Source: Diadema setosum
Lineage: Eukaryota; Echinodermata; Echinoidea; Diadematoida; Diadematidae
Assembly (NCBI RefSeq): GCF_964275005.1
Contig: NC_092705.1
Coordinates: 10,243,912-10,307,911 of the forward strand
Reading direction: 5' to 3'
Length of the DNA stretch: 64,000 bases
Shown: in pieces, positions 46,942-57,898 of the stretch
How the letters are laid out: the number at the start of each line of letters is the position of its first letter
Numbering within the stretch: position 1 is the stretch's first letter
Notes under the pieces: generated by a model
Seen by the model: the letters and a program-made list of their open reading frames with translations, nothing else
Databases searched by the model: none
Told to the model about the DNA's origin: nothing
Translations under genes and position numbers: made by a program

Positions 46942-49900
46942 GTAAGTCACTTTTACTTGTATTTTGCTCATCACCTTCGTATGACAATAGGCACGCGCAC
47001 ATAGTGAATACAATATGTACTGTCAAGATTAAGCGCGCATAATTGAAGGTATGATGTGCGTTTTGAAAGAAAACTCTTCAGTGATGTACTATTCAAACAG
47101 AGTCAGTAAAGTATAACAAAGCCTATTTGCTTCTTCTATGTTGTTATTAATGTCTTACATTTTACGGAAAGAAAATACTGAATGAGGATATAAAGTTTCG
47201 AAAAATACAAGAGGAAAGAAATTTATAAAATTAGCACAGATAAAATGTAAGTCGTCGCAACCTTGGTTTACGAGCAAGTTATGGGTGACGTGTGTAAATA
47301 GAATAGAAATAGATTTGGATCAAACTGAATGTGAAGGGAACATTTACTGGGCATATCATATTTATACTTGCGTAGACATTCAGATCAACAACTGCATTTA
47401 AGAGTTTACCCCTAGACAACAGTTTTCGTACACGCCGTCAATGGCCTGCACACGAACTCTCAAACTCATCTTATAGATTGTTTTATGTGTATAAGGCTGT
47501 CAAAAATACATTGTATATTGTGTCCCTACAACGCCATGCATCGAATCTAGAAGACCTTCATTATACCTAATTCCGATGCGTATTTGAAGTTGTTTCCCTG
47601 TCCTCTCGGAAATACACCCCCACCCCCTCTACAAAGACAAAGTTGTACACCATATTAATTGGAGATTGATTGGTATCTTTGATGCTATTGTTTATTCTCT
47701 TCAAAGGTGCGATCGACCGGCCCAGCACAGTAGGTAAGACATTTGTCTTCTCAATCCCGTCCGATTTCTTGTACACGCGGCGCCCTTCGAAGAGGCTCTA
47801 CATGTCATCACAGACGGGTGAGCAGGTCACTGCACAGCTTGTCGCTCTCGAAGGTACAGTCCGTCGCCGGATCATCGTCCCTGGAAATGGGGAGGTCAGC
47901 GTTGACTTACCGCGGTCGATTACTTCGCGTGGTACTGGTTTGAAGCACACCATTGGCATTCAAGCCGATGGCGACATCAGCGTCCATGTGCAAATGGAAG
48001 CAGGTGTGAACTCTGGCGCGTTCACACCCATCCCAACTAGCAGTCTCGGGACGGACTATGTCATCGGCACGTATGAACCTCATCTTCCAAGGTACCGTTC
48101 AGGCTTTGTGGTCACAGCGGCCGAGGAAGGAGCTTTTCTGCAGATTACGTTCAGCAAGAAAGTCAAGTACGGTTACGTGTCTTACGGACCAGGCCGCCTC
48201 TTCACTTTCCAACTTCAAGCCTACCAGTCGTTCCAGGTGATGAGTGAAGAGGACTTGTCAGGGACGCGTATCAGGTCCGATATGCCAGTAGCAGTCGTCA
48301 GCGGAAGCGAGTGCTCTCGTGTACCTCGAAGAATTAGGTATTGCGACTACTTGGTCGAGCAGCTGCCACCCGTTCACACCCTGGGAAAGCACTTCGTTGT
48401 AGCACCTTTCGGGCAACGCAGATCCAGCTTCGTTCTCAAGTTCGTAGCGGCCTTTAACGACACGAGAATTGAGTTTTCAGCGCCCGATCTGGGAAGGGTT
48501 CACCTCGAAGCCGGACAGCACCACGAACTAATACTCACGAGAGAAGACGAGCTCTTCTTTACCTCAACGCAGCCCGTCCTTGTCCTCCAATTCATGAAAG
48601 GATTCTGGGCCGGGGATTTCATCGGCGACCCATCCATGGTTGTCGTTCCGCCCATTGAACAGTTCATGTCAGGGTCCGTCAGGTTCTCATCCATGTTCGA
48701 GGACCACGTGACAGTAATAGTTGTTAATTCAGACACACAGGTGTCGGGATTACGCCTGGACGGGGCGGAACTTTCTCCCAAGTGGAGAGTGGTTTCTGAT
48801 GACATCGCGGCTGTCATTCATGGTTCCACGGCGTCAGGCAGCCATGTCGTGAGTCACACGGATCCTCAGGCCAAATTTCTGGTGATTGGTTACGCCACGG
48901 GTTACCTGAGCAGCCGCGCCTACCCTGTGGCTTACAACCTGAAGCGAGTCTACGTTCCCGCAGAGAATCCACTCCACCTTCCCCCTGCAGGTAAGCCAAC
49001 ATTGTCCAAGAAGACAAGAAAGGCAAAATGCAGCAGGTACATTAGACTCGTATTGTCTGAAATCCAATGTCTGCTAATGCAAAGCTATATTGATTCTATT
49101 ACACATGATACTTGCAGACAGGTCTACAAGAAATTAACGTTTTGATTCGTCCCCTCTTGCCTTTGAGAGTCATAGGACTTATAAAGCTCCAAGAATGTTT
49201 TCTTCTTTTTTCACACAGTCCTGTTAGAACCCTTACCTGATTTTATTTCCCTCCATTTTTAACAGATTATATTTTAACTGCGCATTAGGCTCAGTGTCAA
49301 ATAACCGAAGGAAAAAAAAAAGAAGAAATTGTTATTCTGACGAAATGATCAGCTGGGGATGGTGCCGAGCAAATTGATATCTACATCTCATTATAATATT
49401 ATCTTTGATGATTTTTCTTCGTGTCGAAGGATATACAGTTCAGTGCCACAACACATCGATGAGCGTTACCTTGGATACATCGGTCTTCCTGGTCTATCGG
49501 CCAAGTGACGTCACCCTTAATGACGTCACTTGCACTGGAACTGTGGACGTTGAAAGTGATGGCGCACTGGTTGTCTTGCAGACAGGATTTGATTCATGTG
49601 GTACAAATGTACTGGTGAGGACATTTCTTCATCCATTCCCCACTCAAATCCTGTTTATTAATGAGGGAATATTAAATAATATATATTTCTATACGGGTCT
49701 CGGGCAATATTACCCCAGACCCTTCCCCTGAAATTAACCCTAATCCGGATCCTGAATCTAACCCTAACCCTAACCCAAACTCTAATCGTAAACCTAATCC
49801 TAACCCTAATCTTTACTCTAACCTTATCACTAACCAGTATTTAGCCGGGGGTAATTGTCCTGGGGGGGGGGGGGGTAATTGTCCTGTTACATTCTATACA

Positions 49901-52900
49901 TCAATATAATGTTTTGTGTGTGTGTATGATAATAATGATCATGTATAACAGTGGACCCGTCCATCTCCTTTCTCACTTTGCCCATCTAAAGGAGGATGAA
50001 ACCACGGTAACGTTCTCTAATTCGCTGCTGTTTGCCGAGGACGTCGTCACACCTGTCCACCCCTTGCGCGATCTTCCATTCAAGTGCGTCATCCAGCAGC
50101 AGGTTGGTGTCATCGGCGCGTCGTCTCTAAGTGACGACAACTTCGACCCTAGTCGCCTCGTTCTGTCCGACAGCGTGATGGGCAACTTGACGCTCAGTCT
50201 CACGCAGTACATGGATGACACTTTCATCCACGACTCGCGAAGCAACTCTTCTTCCGGCGACGCATGGACGGATATCCTGGAAGGAACCCAGGGGCAGAAT
50301 TTCTTTGCAGTGAATGTCACTTCCACGATGGAATCGGGGGTGTTCGTGGATTCGTGCTGGACCACTCCTAATCCAAATCCGGGGGATCCCCACAGCAAAA
50401 GCCTCATCCAAGATGGGTAAGACATAGCCGCACAATACGATTTAATTCAATTCAATTCAGTTCAGTTCAATTCAATTTAATTCAATTCAATTCAATTCAA
50501 ATGAGAGTTTATTTCCAATATCACATTTTGTTATAACAAGTTCAGGGAGAAAAAAAAATACAATGTATTGTTACAGTTAGGGGGTATGTGCCTATGACAG
50601 TCGCATTGACCCTGCTGGAAAAAGACACAGTGTCCCACAATGTGTTTTCACTGTGTTCTCCTAGTCGGCTATTATTGTGAAAACGCTCGGATTTAGTAGT
50701 GTAAAGATTATTTCACACTGTCTGACTGTGATGTGGTTTTTCACATGGTATTCACATAATATAATGTTCTGTTTCACATTGTAAATTGATGATTCACGTA
50801 CTGTTCACGCGGTTAAAACGCTCGAATTTAACAGTGTGAAGAATTTTCACACTGTGTTCACACTGTGTTTCACATTGTGGGACACTGTGTTCTTTCCAGT
50901 AGGGGATATCAAATCACAAAAAAAAAAAAAATGACATTTCTATGTTTCAGTATAACATTCAAAGAAAATTATCATTTGGCACAAGTATATATGCTGTGTT
51001 TTATAGAATTTTGGAAAGGACAAAAATGTTAATGTAAGACTTGCTCATTCCGCAACGGAATGCTACAAGAGCAAAGAGAAAATTCATATTATGTTTGCGG
51101 TAATGCAATACTCTACATTGGCCTTATAAAATAGAAATGTGTGTGTGTGTGTGTGGGGGGGGGGGGGGGTCCGAAAGACTACACCCAGCTATCTATCACA
51201 TCACCGTTAACATAAAGTTAGATTTTCTGCATTTCAAAATGTGAACAGCGCCACTTCTGTGTTGGATATCAATTGATTCGAATTTGGGAAAGATTTAAAT
51301 GTTTGGTCACCCTCATACAATTATTGTGATTCCTTAAACTGACATTACACGTGACAAGGGTTAGGCCTATCACTAACTAAACTGTTTACTTGTGAAGGAA
51401 TATGAAGCATACCTCTGCAAACATAAATATAAGCTCTGTAAGGTGGACTTACCGGCAAGGACCATTAATGACGATTACATGAACAATTATTATATTAATC
51501 ACAGATGCTTATCTTAGTGAACTAAAAAACCAACATGCCTGTTATCACAAATGACCTTTTTTTCTGCTAAAAGTGGAACCAAGAATTGGCTTATTCGCTG
51601 ATAGCAAATCCACTGATATTACGATGCGCGTGATTATTCAACGTTCCATGAAGAGTCTACGAAGCATGATAGGTTTGAAATGGCGCCCCATAATGAATTA
51701 TGATGGACCAGTTTGAAGTTTACGATGGTTCAAAATGATGGCTTGAATTTTGAATCATCGAAACAGGAGAGTTGCACATCTTGATATCACCCACTTTTTG
51801 GTAATCCAAGGTTATATGTCCATAGGTTAACAAGCTTCCTTAAATGTTTGTAAAGGTATCACTGTAATGTAAAGAAACTGTTCAGGCGCTGCCCATGACA
51901 TTGCGAATAAACTGTTCTGTTTTATATTACAATTCTATTTCTTTTCCTGTGTGACAGCCTAGAAACAAAGCAGTTCACTCACCTGCTCCCTCCCATTGAA
52001 AATTCCTAGGCAGGAATTCACTTAGTTGTTACTAGGTAGGGCAAGCCTTCGGCATGCTTTGTGGTTGTTAAGGATATATCTTTTATGAGCTAAGTATGCA
52101 TGAATTTAAATATAATTTTTCGCAGATCACCCCGCTTCTCATCCGATGGGTCGCGATTTCAGCCAAAGAATAGATTAAAATATAATGATTTTGTATTCTA
52201 TCTGACTGGGCCTCGAAAAAAAAAAAACAACAACTTAGTGTTTAGGAGCCATAGTGCACCTCTGGATTAAAAAAAAAAAAAAAAGGTGGGAGGTTGAGAA
52301 GCGTTGGTCTATAATAGGGCCTCTATTGTCAAAATTATAATTGTTATTGTTGTTATTACCATCATTAAAATCAAGCATGATATATCAAATATCATACTAT
52401 AACATGGCATATGTGCTGATCTGTTTTAGGTGTGGTATTGATGACACAATTCGCATCGGCGCCTCTGTGGACGATCCACGATTCCGACCTATAGCTGCTG
52501 AATCCTTCAGCCCCATTGCAGAATATCGCGAGGTAAATCATCACGTTACTTCAATATTATTACATCTAATGCATTACGTTTACTGATGACACAGCATGGT
52601 TGTGTATGTACCTTCGCTATAATGGTAAGACGGAATATTCCTGTAGTGATATCGCCCAAATCCGCCCAGTGATAACGCATATTTCACAGCAATGCTGCAT
52701 GTTTGACTATTAAACTTCAGACGCAAACTTCAGAACGCTGTATACTCGCGGTTCCTGCCTGTATAAAGTCTTGTTATGCCTGACTTCAAAACGTATCATA
52801 ACTTTTACAATCGGTGATGCTTAGAAGTCCAAGCCTTACCGAGCCAAATGACACGTTTTTCATTTCTTTTGTAGGTTTTCATGCATTGTCGCGTACAAGT

Positions 52901-53027
52901 CTGCAGAGGTCCCGACTCGGCAGCCGACTGCGCACAGGCTTGCGGGGAAGGCAGTCGCAGAAAACGCGACGCGGTCGCAGTGAGGGAAGTTTACACGCTG
53001 TCAACGGGGCCCATCAAATCCGCATGA
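46881..53027 (+). CDS. secreted IgGFc-binding domain plus zona pellucida domain protein, complete
   Basis: Six exons (46,881-46,941; 47,707-48,990; 49,430-49,614; 49,992-50,416; 52,430-52,532; 52,875-53,027) join in matching phases to 736 residues. Order: signal peptide (1-20); IgGFc-binding N-terminal domain (about 25-448), with GKTFVFSIP, SECSRVPRRIRYCDYLVEQL, LGKHFVVAPF and VVVPPIEQF; ZP-N (about 455-570), with VQC, VTC, DSCGT and FKC; ZP-C (about 575-712), with six cysteines ending HCRVQVC and DCAQAC. A furin-type site RRKR follows at 714-717, then a 19-residue tail with a hydrophobic STGPI patch. ZP modules polymerise into extracellular filaments; IgGFc-type domains occur in mucosal proteins such as FCGBP. 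No membrane anchor follows the ZP module. Several N-glycosylation sequons are present (for example FNDT, HNTS, GNLT, VNVT). Confidence 0.92.
47707..48990 (+). CDS. IgGFc-ZP protein, exon 2 (whole IgGFc-binding domain)
   Basis: A single 1,284-bp exon with symmetrical phase 1 at both ends, so the domain is a movable module. It contains the two-cysteine segment SECSRVPRRIRYC, DYLVEQLPPVHTLGKHFVVA, VLVLQFMKGFWAGDFIGDP and MVVVPPIEQFMSGSVRFSS, all typical of the IgGFc-binding N-terminal family. It reads through to a GCAG|GTAAGC donor. Confidence 0.95.
49430..49614 (+). CDS. IgGFc-ZP protein, exon 3 (ZP-N start)
   Basis: Begins after GTCGAAG, completing GYTVQCHNTSMSVTLDTSVF, and ends TGFDSCGTNVL at a phase-0 GTGAGG donor. 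VQC...VTC...DSCGT gives the first three ZP-N cysteines in the usual spacing. Confidence 0.9.
49735..49836. repeat. degenerate (CCCTAA)n, telomere-like, in intron 3
   Basis: Runs of TAACCCTAACCC with variants (AATCCTAACCC, TCTAATCGTAAACC) over about 100 bp. The unit is the animal telomere repeat. A G run follows at 49,862-49,874. Confidence 0.7.
49992..50416 (+). CDS. IgGFc-ZP protein, exon 4 (end of ZP-N, start of ZP-C)
   Basis: The acceptor CCATCTAAAG|GAG was chosen because it keeps phase 0 after SCGTNVL; an earlier AACAG|TGG would break the frame. Encodes EEDETTVTFSNSLLFAEDVV, LPFKCVIQQQ (fourth ZP-N cysteine), LTLSLTQYMDD and VFVDSCWTTP (first ZP-C cysteine). Ends LIQDG in phase 2. Confidence 0.9.
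50611..50903. repeat. foldback element with CACAGTGTCCCACAATGTG arms
   Basis: CCTGCTGGAAAAAGACACAG, continuing TGTCCCACAATGTG, is repeated inverted at the right end. Many TTCACACTGTG and AAAACGCTCG words lie inside, also in inverted order. Confidence 0.75.
51962..52050. repeat. dispersed repeat pair member (inverted to 60,957-61,045)
   Basis: CACCTGCTCCCTCCCATTGA, CCTAGGCAGGAATTCACTTA and CTAGGTAGGGCAAGCC all recur as reverse complements in ACOT9 intron 2 with few differences over about 85 bp. Confidence 0.7.
52430..52532 (+). CDS. IgGFc-ZP protein, exon 5 (ZP-C)
   Basis: After CTGTTTTAG, completes QDGCGIDDTIRIGASVDDP and continues through RFRPIAAESFSPIAEYRE to a phase-0 GTAAAT donor. 'DGC..D.T' is the conserved ZP-C motif. 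Confidence 0.88.
52875..53027 (+). CDS. IgGFc-ZP protein, exon 6 (ZP-C end, furin site, stop)
   Basis: After CTTTTGTAG, phase 0: VFMHCRVQVCRGPDSAADC, AQACGEGSRRKRDAVAV, REVYTLSTGPIKSA and TGA. HC.V.VC...DC...C then RRKR is the standard ZP-C ending with a proprotein-convertase site. The final STGPI resembles the external hydrophobic patch. No transmembrane segment follows. Confidence 0.92.
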   Translation, partial: VFMHCRVQVCRGPDSAADCAQACGEGSRRKRDAVAVREVYTLSTGPIKSA

Positions 53028-53152
53028 ACCTCGGACTTGTATATCGAGCAGCGGCCGTCCGTGAAACATACATCTCTCAACAATTTTATGGATGTTCATT
53101 AGAGCCTGAATACATGTACATTTTTTTATACATCTAATACATTAATCCTATG

Positions 53153-53158
53153 AATAAA
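53153..53158 (+). terminator. polyadenylation signal of IgGFc-ZP gene
   Basis: AATAAA 126 bp after the stop codon, the first such hexamer downstream. Confidence 0.5.
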
Positions 53159-55672
53159 AAGTATGTATACCTTTCGCGAGGTAATGTCTATAAACACGGT
53201 GCGCCCCCCCCCCGTTCCGCCCCTGATAAAGACTTATGATGATGTATACAGTGCATGGACACTTTGGGGATCGGCACTGACAGGGAACAAAAAGGCAGCA
53301 AACACAACCAAATTTAAACTCGTATGAATAAGTGAAGAAATTAAAGTGTACTTCTCTGCTCTCAAAACTTCATTGTTATTAAGATTAACAATAATAATAA
53401 TGGTTCATAATAATTATCTTTAAACTGTCTACTTTCTTGTGGTAACAAATGTGATTTTGATCAGATGATTATGTATAGCAAGAATAAAATGCATATAATT
53501 TCCAGAGCAAATGTTTTCTGTTGGCAGGACAGGTACGTAGGAGATCAACAAATGAAACACCACGTGACTTCTCATTTTATACATTAAGCGTACTTACCTC
53601 ACATACGCGCCAGTACCACCTTCATAGACCATTATTTTCATTGCAGCTTATGAGCCATTGTAGATATACTGTAAATAGCACTGTACAGATAAAAGCATTA
53701 CTCAGACTGTGCATACAAAATATATTTTGATACTTTTACATCAATGTACAAAAAAAAAAACACCTAAAGGTGCTACAGCATTAATTAAAAAAAAGAAGAA
53801 AAAATTAGAAATGCTCTGCATGTCTACGTTTGTGTTGTTTATTTGCGTTTGACTAATGGTAATGGTAATGGTAATGGTTTATTGAAAAACTCATTTACAG
53901 CCAATGAGAAGGTTGAATTGCAGAATTTTGTACACCGCTCCTTTTGCGATTACATATTAATAATCATACAAACATTCTTCGATGAAATTATAAAACTACA
54001 CAATCACAGAAAAACAAAGGACTGACACTGAATGAACAAAATCTTAAAACTAATCAAATATACTTGTACGTACACGTTGGAAAAAAAACCCTGCGATTTA
54101 TAGGAAATGCAACATAATCATCATTTTACTGTCATAATAATGCTCACACAAACTTATAAACAGAAACATATCAAATTTACACAAGTCATTATACTTCCCC
54201 AGCAAAACGTTCAAATTGTGTTTATACTGAAAAAAAAATGGGAAAAGGGGTCATCAGGTAGTGACCAGTTCTGACCACACGAGATATACTATACACTTGT
54301 GTATGGAGACAGAAGGGGCAGGTAGGATACAGCAAGAGAGATTGAAAGATACAGAAGAGAATACTGGGAATAAGATATGCAAACAGATATAACATAATAA
54401 ATCTGTTATTATATATCAACAATATAACATTAGATACAATTTCACTTCACGGCTTTTACCTTCACAGAGTGGAAAACATTATTATCGGCAGTCACAGACA
54501 TTAAATACAAAGATCCATACTTTCAAAACAGCTATAGATGATGACCCACAGATAGAAACAGTCAAAGGCGCAGTAATTCTCCGCAGCATTCAGGAACAAA
54601 TCAATGAACCTTTAATATCATGTTTGACTGTTTTGGCTTTGCTCTATCTGGGAAGAGGCTGATTCCCCCCCCCCCCACCCCCACCCCCAAGATCTAGGCT
54701 ATAATATCAGCAACGAAATTTGGCACGCGCAACACCCATTTCGTAATGTACAATATTGTGTCTTGAAATGAATTACCAATTTCTAATTTTGATTTTATGA
54801 ATTATGCAAATAAAGCCCAAGATCTTATTTTAGCCTATATTGATTAACACTTATCAAAAGCATTAAGGATGTAATTTTTTGGTTTGTATATTTTTTGTTA
54901 CATAGCCTATTTAACGATTGTACATCATTCCAATTCTAATGTATTGTTTTCGGAATTTCTTATTCATTTCTTTGTTTTTCGACGTTTATTTTTTTGTTTT
55001 GTTTTTCATCGGAAATTGTCACATACGACTTTTCTACCATAATTAGCATAAAATTAATCAAGCAAGGTGATTAACAAAATAGTAAAAAAAAAAAAATAGT
55101 CTGAATTTTAGAGTTCCATGACAGAGTCCTGGTTTTCATAGGAAATTTACCCTAAATCACACAATGTGCACGTTTTTTGGTAACATGCAGTTAAAAAAAT
55201 GGGCTTGGCTTCGTTATGGTATAATCATGGACGTTGCAAATAGTCTCAGAAGTTGCGAGAGACTTTTAAAAAAAGCCAAGAAGCCTTGTTCATTAGTGTA
55301 TAGGCCTATACCATAGTTCGTGGGCTGCATGACTCGTGGGTGTCGGCCTCGTGACGTGACATGCACCCGTATACACACACTGTCTGAAGTCAGTGTCACA
55401 GGAATCCTGCTCAAGAAGTTTCGGTCCACACCTGATCGAGGGATCCGCTAGCCTATCCAAGAATCACCATGCACTCAGCCTTGATTTTCAGCACTAGAGG
55501 ATTCATCACACAACTCTCTAACATAACACACTTATGATTATGAAATAACACTTGACAACATCGGGATAACACCATGATGGAAGAAATATAGGGAAGGTTG
55601 AGAAGACCGTGGCCGCCGGAATAGGGAAGACTTATCCTTTTAACACATGCCAATAAACTATCTGTTGGTAGC
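53159..55672. other. no gene seen; retrotransposon-like 3' end at 53,853-54,430
   Basis: GGTAATGGTAATGGTTTATT at 53,857-53,884 is an inverted AATAAACCATTACC tail, followed by AT-rich sequence with GGGAAAAGGGG and CACTTGTGTATGGAG. This looks like a minus-strand LINE 3' UTR. A C run lies at 54,665-54,676. A CACGAGTC-family fragment is at 55,318-55,362. Confidence 0.4.
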
Positions 55673-55707
55673 ATGGCTGTGATTTATGTGAAGAGAAAAT
55701 CAACAAA

Positions 55708-55938
<231 letters not shown>

Positions 55939-55954
55939 TATATAATAAATAAAA

Positions 55955-56431
55955 AATAAGGTAATCCAAGTTTGGAATACCATTTCATACTTGTTCGTTA
56001 CGGAGAGCACAATGTTGGTTGTGAGTAAAGAAGAACTCTTCCTCTTTCCAGTGATACTAGTACCTAATTACGTTGACATTTATACCTAATTGATACCTAA
56101 TTATGTTGACAAATGCCGTGCATGACTGAGCACATGAACTTCAAAGACAACAATGACTAATTGCACTTCTTCCAAGTTTGAGCGTCACATGAAGGAACAA
56201 TGCATGTCTCACTGAATGGATGAAATCTGGTCAATGAAAGTGACACTCAAACTTGGAAAAAGTGCAATTTTGTCATTGTTGTCTTTAAAGTTCATGTGCT
56301 CAGTCATGCACGACATTTGTCAACATAATTAGGTACCAATGGAAAAATGAAGAGTTCCTCTTTCATCACATTGCACTCTCCATAGCCGACAATTACGAAA
56401 TGGTAGTCCTCCAAATTTGGATTATACCTTT
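55955..56431. repeat. large palindromic foldback element
   Basis: Left arm: AAGGTAATCCAAGTTTGG, GAAGAACTCTTCCTCTTT, ATTATGTTGACAAATGCCGTG, CATGAACTTCAAAGACAACA. The right arm repeats these inverted in the same order. The arms total about 220 bp each around a short centre near 56,200. Confidence 0.8.
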
Positions 56432-57075
56432 TTTGATACGCTCTGCATAATTATGTTATACACTCTATAGGGCCTAGACCTAATCGATACATACACGGAC
56501 CCTAATAGGTTTTGTACTTAACTTAACCATGCATGTGGAGTAATTTTTCATATAGAAAAATAAGACGGTAGGAGAACAAACATCCTTTCTTTAATAAATA
56601 CTTTCTCGACAGTCTACCTTCTTTCCTATTTTTGCTGGTTTTTCCTATTCCTATTCATTTATTGATATTCTTTTCCAATTCTGCAATACACGCTGTAGGC
56701 ACTATGGAAAAAGATATTCATATATATTATGTTTATTTGTTATATCCAAATGCAAAACAAGATCGTCATTCCTTTTGATCTATAAACCATCTGCAAAAAC
56801 AATTCATCAAATAGAATACAATAATCTAATTCTGTTTTTATATAATTAGCTTTTATGGCGGCTTCATTCATGCCAAGATTGCACATCGCCGTTGCTTTCC
56901 CAACTGACCTGGCCTGGCGCCCCAGTTTGTCCATACCCACGCCAATCAAAAAGCATTTTGTCGTTTCGTCACAAGAAATAAAAATATTGCAGCCATGTAC
57001 AACACCCCATTGATCCCGCCTCCCATACTTTAAAATCCAAGTCGTCAGCGATTTCGCAAGGCAAATGTGTGATCA
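56432..57075. other. no gene seen
   Basis: AT-rich sequence without recognisable exons or clear repeats. Confidence 0.35.
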
Positions 57076-57254
57076 GGGGGGGCGTTTCATCAACGAGTTC
57101 GTCGGAGGTTTTCACCGACGACTTTGCTATCAGCCAATCAGACGCAAGGATTTACACTGACAACTGTTAAAAGCTAATGAAATCCTTGGTCTGATTGGCT
57201 GATAGCAAATTTGTCGGTGAAATCTCCGACGAACTCGTTGATGAAACGCCCCCC
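57076..57254. repeat. foldback MITE 1 of 3 upstream of ACOT9
   Basis: GGCGTTTCATCAACGAGTTC and its inverted copy bound arms of about 75 bp that also contain GCTATCAGCCAATCAGAC. The loop is short (CTGACAACTGTTAAAAGC). Confidence 0.85.
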
Positions 57255-57255
57255 T

Positions 57256-57425
57256 GGGGACTGTTTCATGAAAGTTGTCGGCCCTGACAAGTTGTCAGCC
57301 TCTGACAGTTTCAGTAAAATGCTTGGTTTTGATTGGCAGTGAAGCTCTGCTCACTGACTGTTACTATGGTAACTGTCGGAGACTGACATCTTGTCGGGGT
57401 TGACAACTTTCATGAAACGGTCCCC
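57256..57425. repeat. foldback MITE 2 of 3 upstream of ACOT9
   Basis: GGGACTGTTTCATGAAAGTT and its inverted copy AACTTTCATGAAACGGTCCC. The arms continue GTCGG...CTGACA, with TTGGTTTTGATTGGC near the centre. It begins one base after MITE 1. Confidence 0.8.
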
Positions 57426-57426
57426 T

Positions 57427-57556
57427 GGGGGTGTTTCATCAACGTAAGTCAGCGCTGACAATCACCATAGTAACAGTCAGTGACCAGCGCATCTCAGCCA
57501 ATCAAAACCAAGGATTTTGCTGAAATTGTCAGCGCTGACTAACGTTGATGGAAAAA
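57427..57556. repeat. foldback MITE 3 of 3 upstream of ACOT9
   Basis: GGTGTTTCATCAACGTAAGT, CAGCGCTGACA on the left; TGTCAGCGCTGACT, AACGTTGATG on the right, with the outermost right end worn. AGCCAATCAAAACCAAGGAT lies in the middle. It begins one base after MITE 2. Confidence 0.75.
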
Positions 57557-57726
57557 CAACAACCAACCAACCAAACAAAACAAACAAAAACAAGAAAGCT
57601 GCACTGACTTTTAGTTTAGTGGTCGGCTGCCACCACTGAACTCGACAGAATCGGTGTCGGCTGCAACGTTCCAAGTGGTGATCGCTAGCGCGCTATCGCT
57701 GTGGTATCGTCCCTTTCCCTGCCAAC

Positions 57727-57736
57727 TGCGCATGCG
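57727..57736 (+). promoter_or_regulatory. NRF1-like site in ACOT9 promoter
   Basis: TGCGCATGCG, the palindromic core bound by nuclear respiratory factor 1, lies about 145 bp before the ACOT9 start codon. NRF1 controls many nuclear genes for mitochondrial proteins in animals. Binding is inferred from the motif only. Confidence 0.45.
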
Positions 57737-57878
57737 GTTGGCTATCTGTGATTTTTGTTAGCGCTATGACCGTGATGACCTGTGCGATAGGGTCTGATAC
57801 ATGGCAATATTCCGGAAAAAAAAAAATCACATGTTGTAGACACTTTTTGAAGTTACTCTACTCACAGGCACTTCTACA

Positions 57879-57898
57879 ATGTCTCTCAATCGTATTTG
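57879..57898 (+). CDS. ACOT9: ACOT9, coding exon 1
   Basis: ATG and MSLNRIW; a very short first exon (20 bp, phase 2) with a GTAAGT donor. The split TGG codon is completed exactly by exon 2. It was chosen because the phase fits and the joined sequence forms a basic mitochondrial-type leader. No protein homology is possible over seven residues. Confidence 0.65.

Larger units (their letters stand above)
50440..52340 (+). other. intron 4 of IgGFc-ZP gene
   Basis: Starts with (TTCAA)n at 50,441-50,512, reading as a minus-strand retrotransposon tail. It then holds a foldback element (50,611-50,903), a (GT)n/G run at 51,138-51,169 and a repeat at 51,962-52,050 that recurs inverted at 60,957-61,045. 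No exon was seen. Confidence 0.5.

Noticed and set aside
48500-48817. Minus-strand frame opposite the IgGFc exon
   Set aside because: Shadow of the real plus-strand exon 2.
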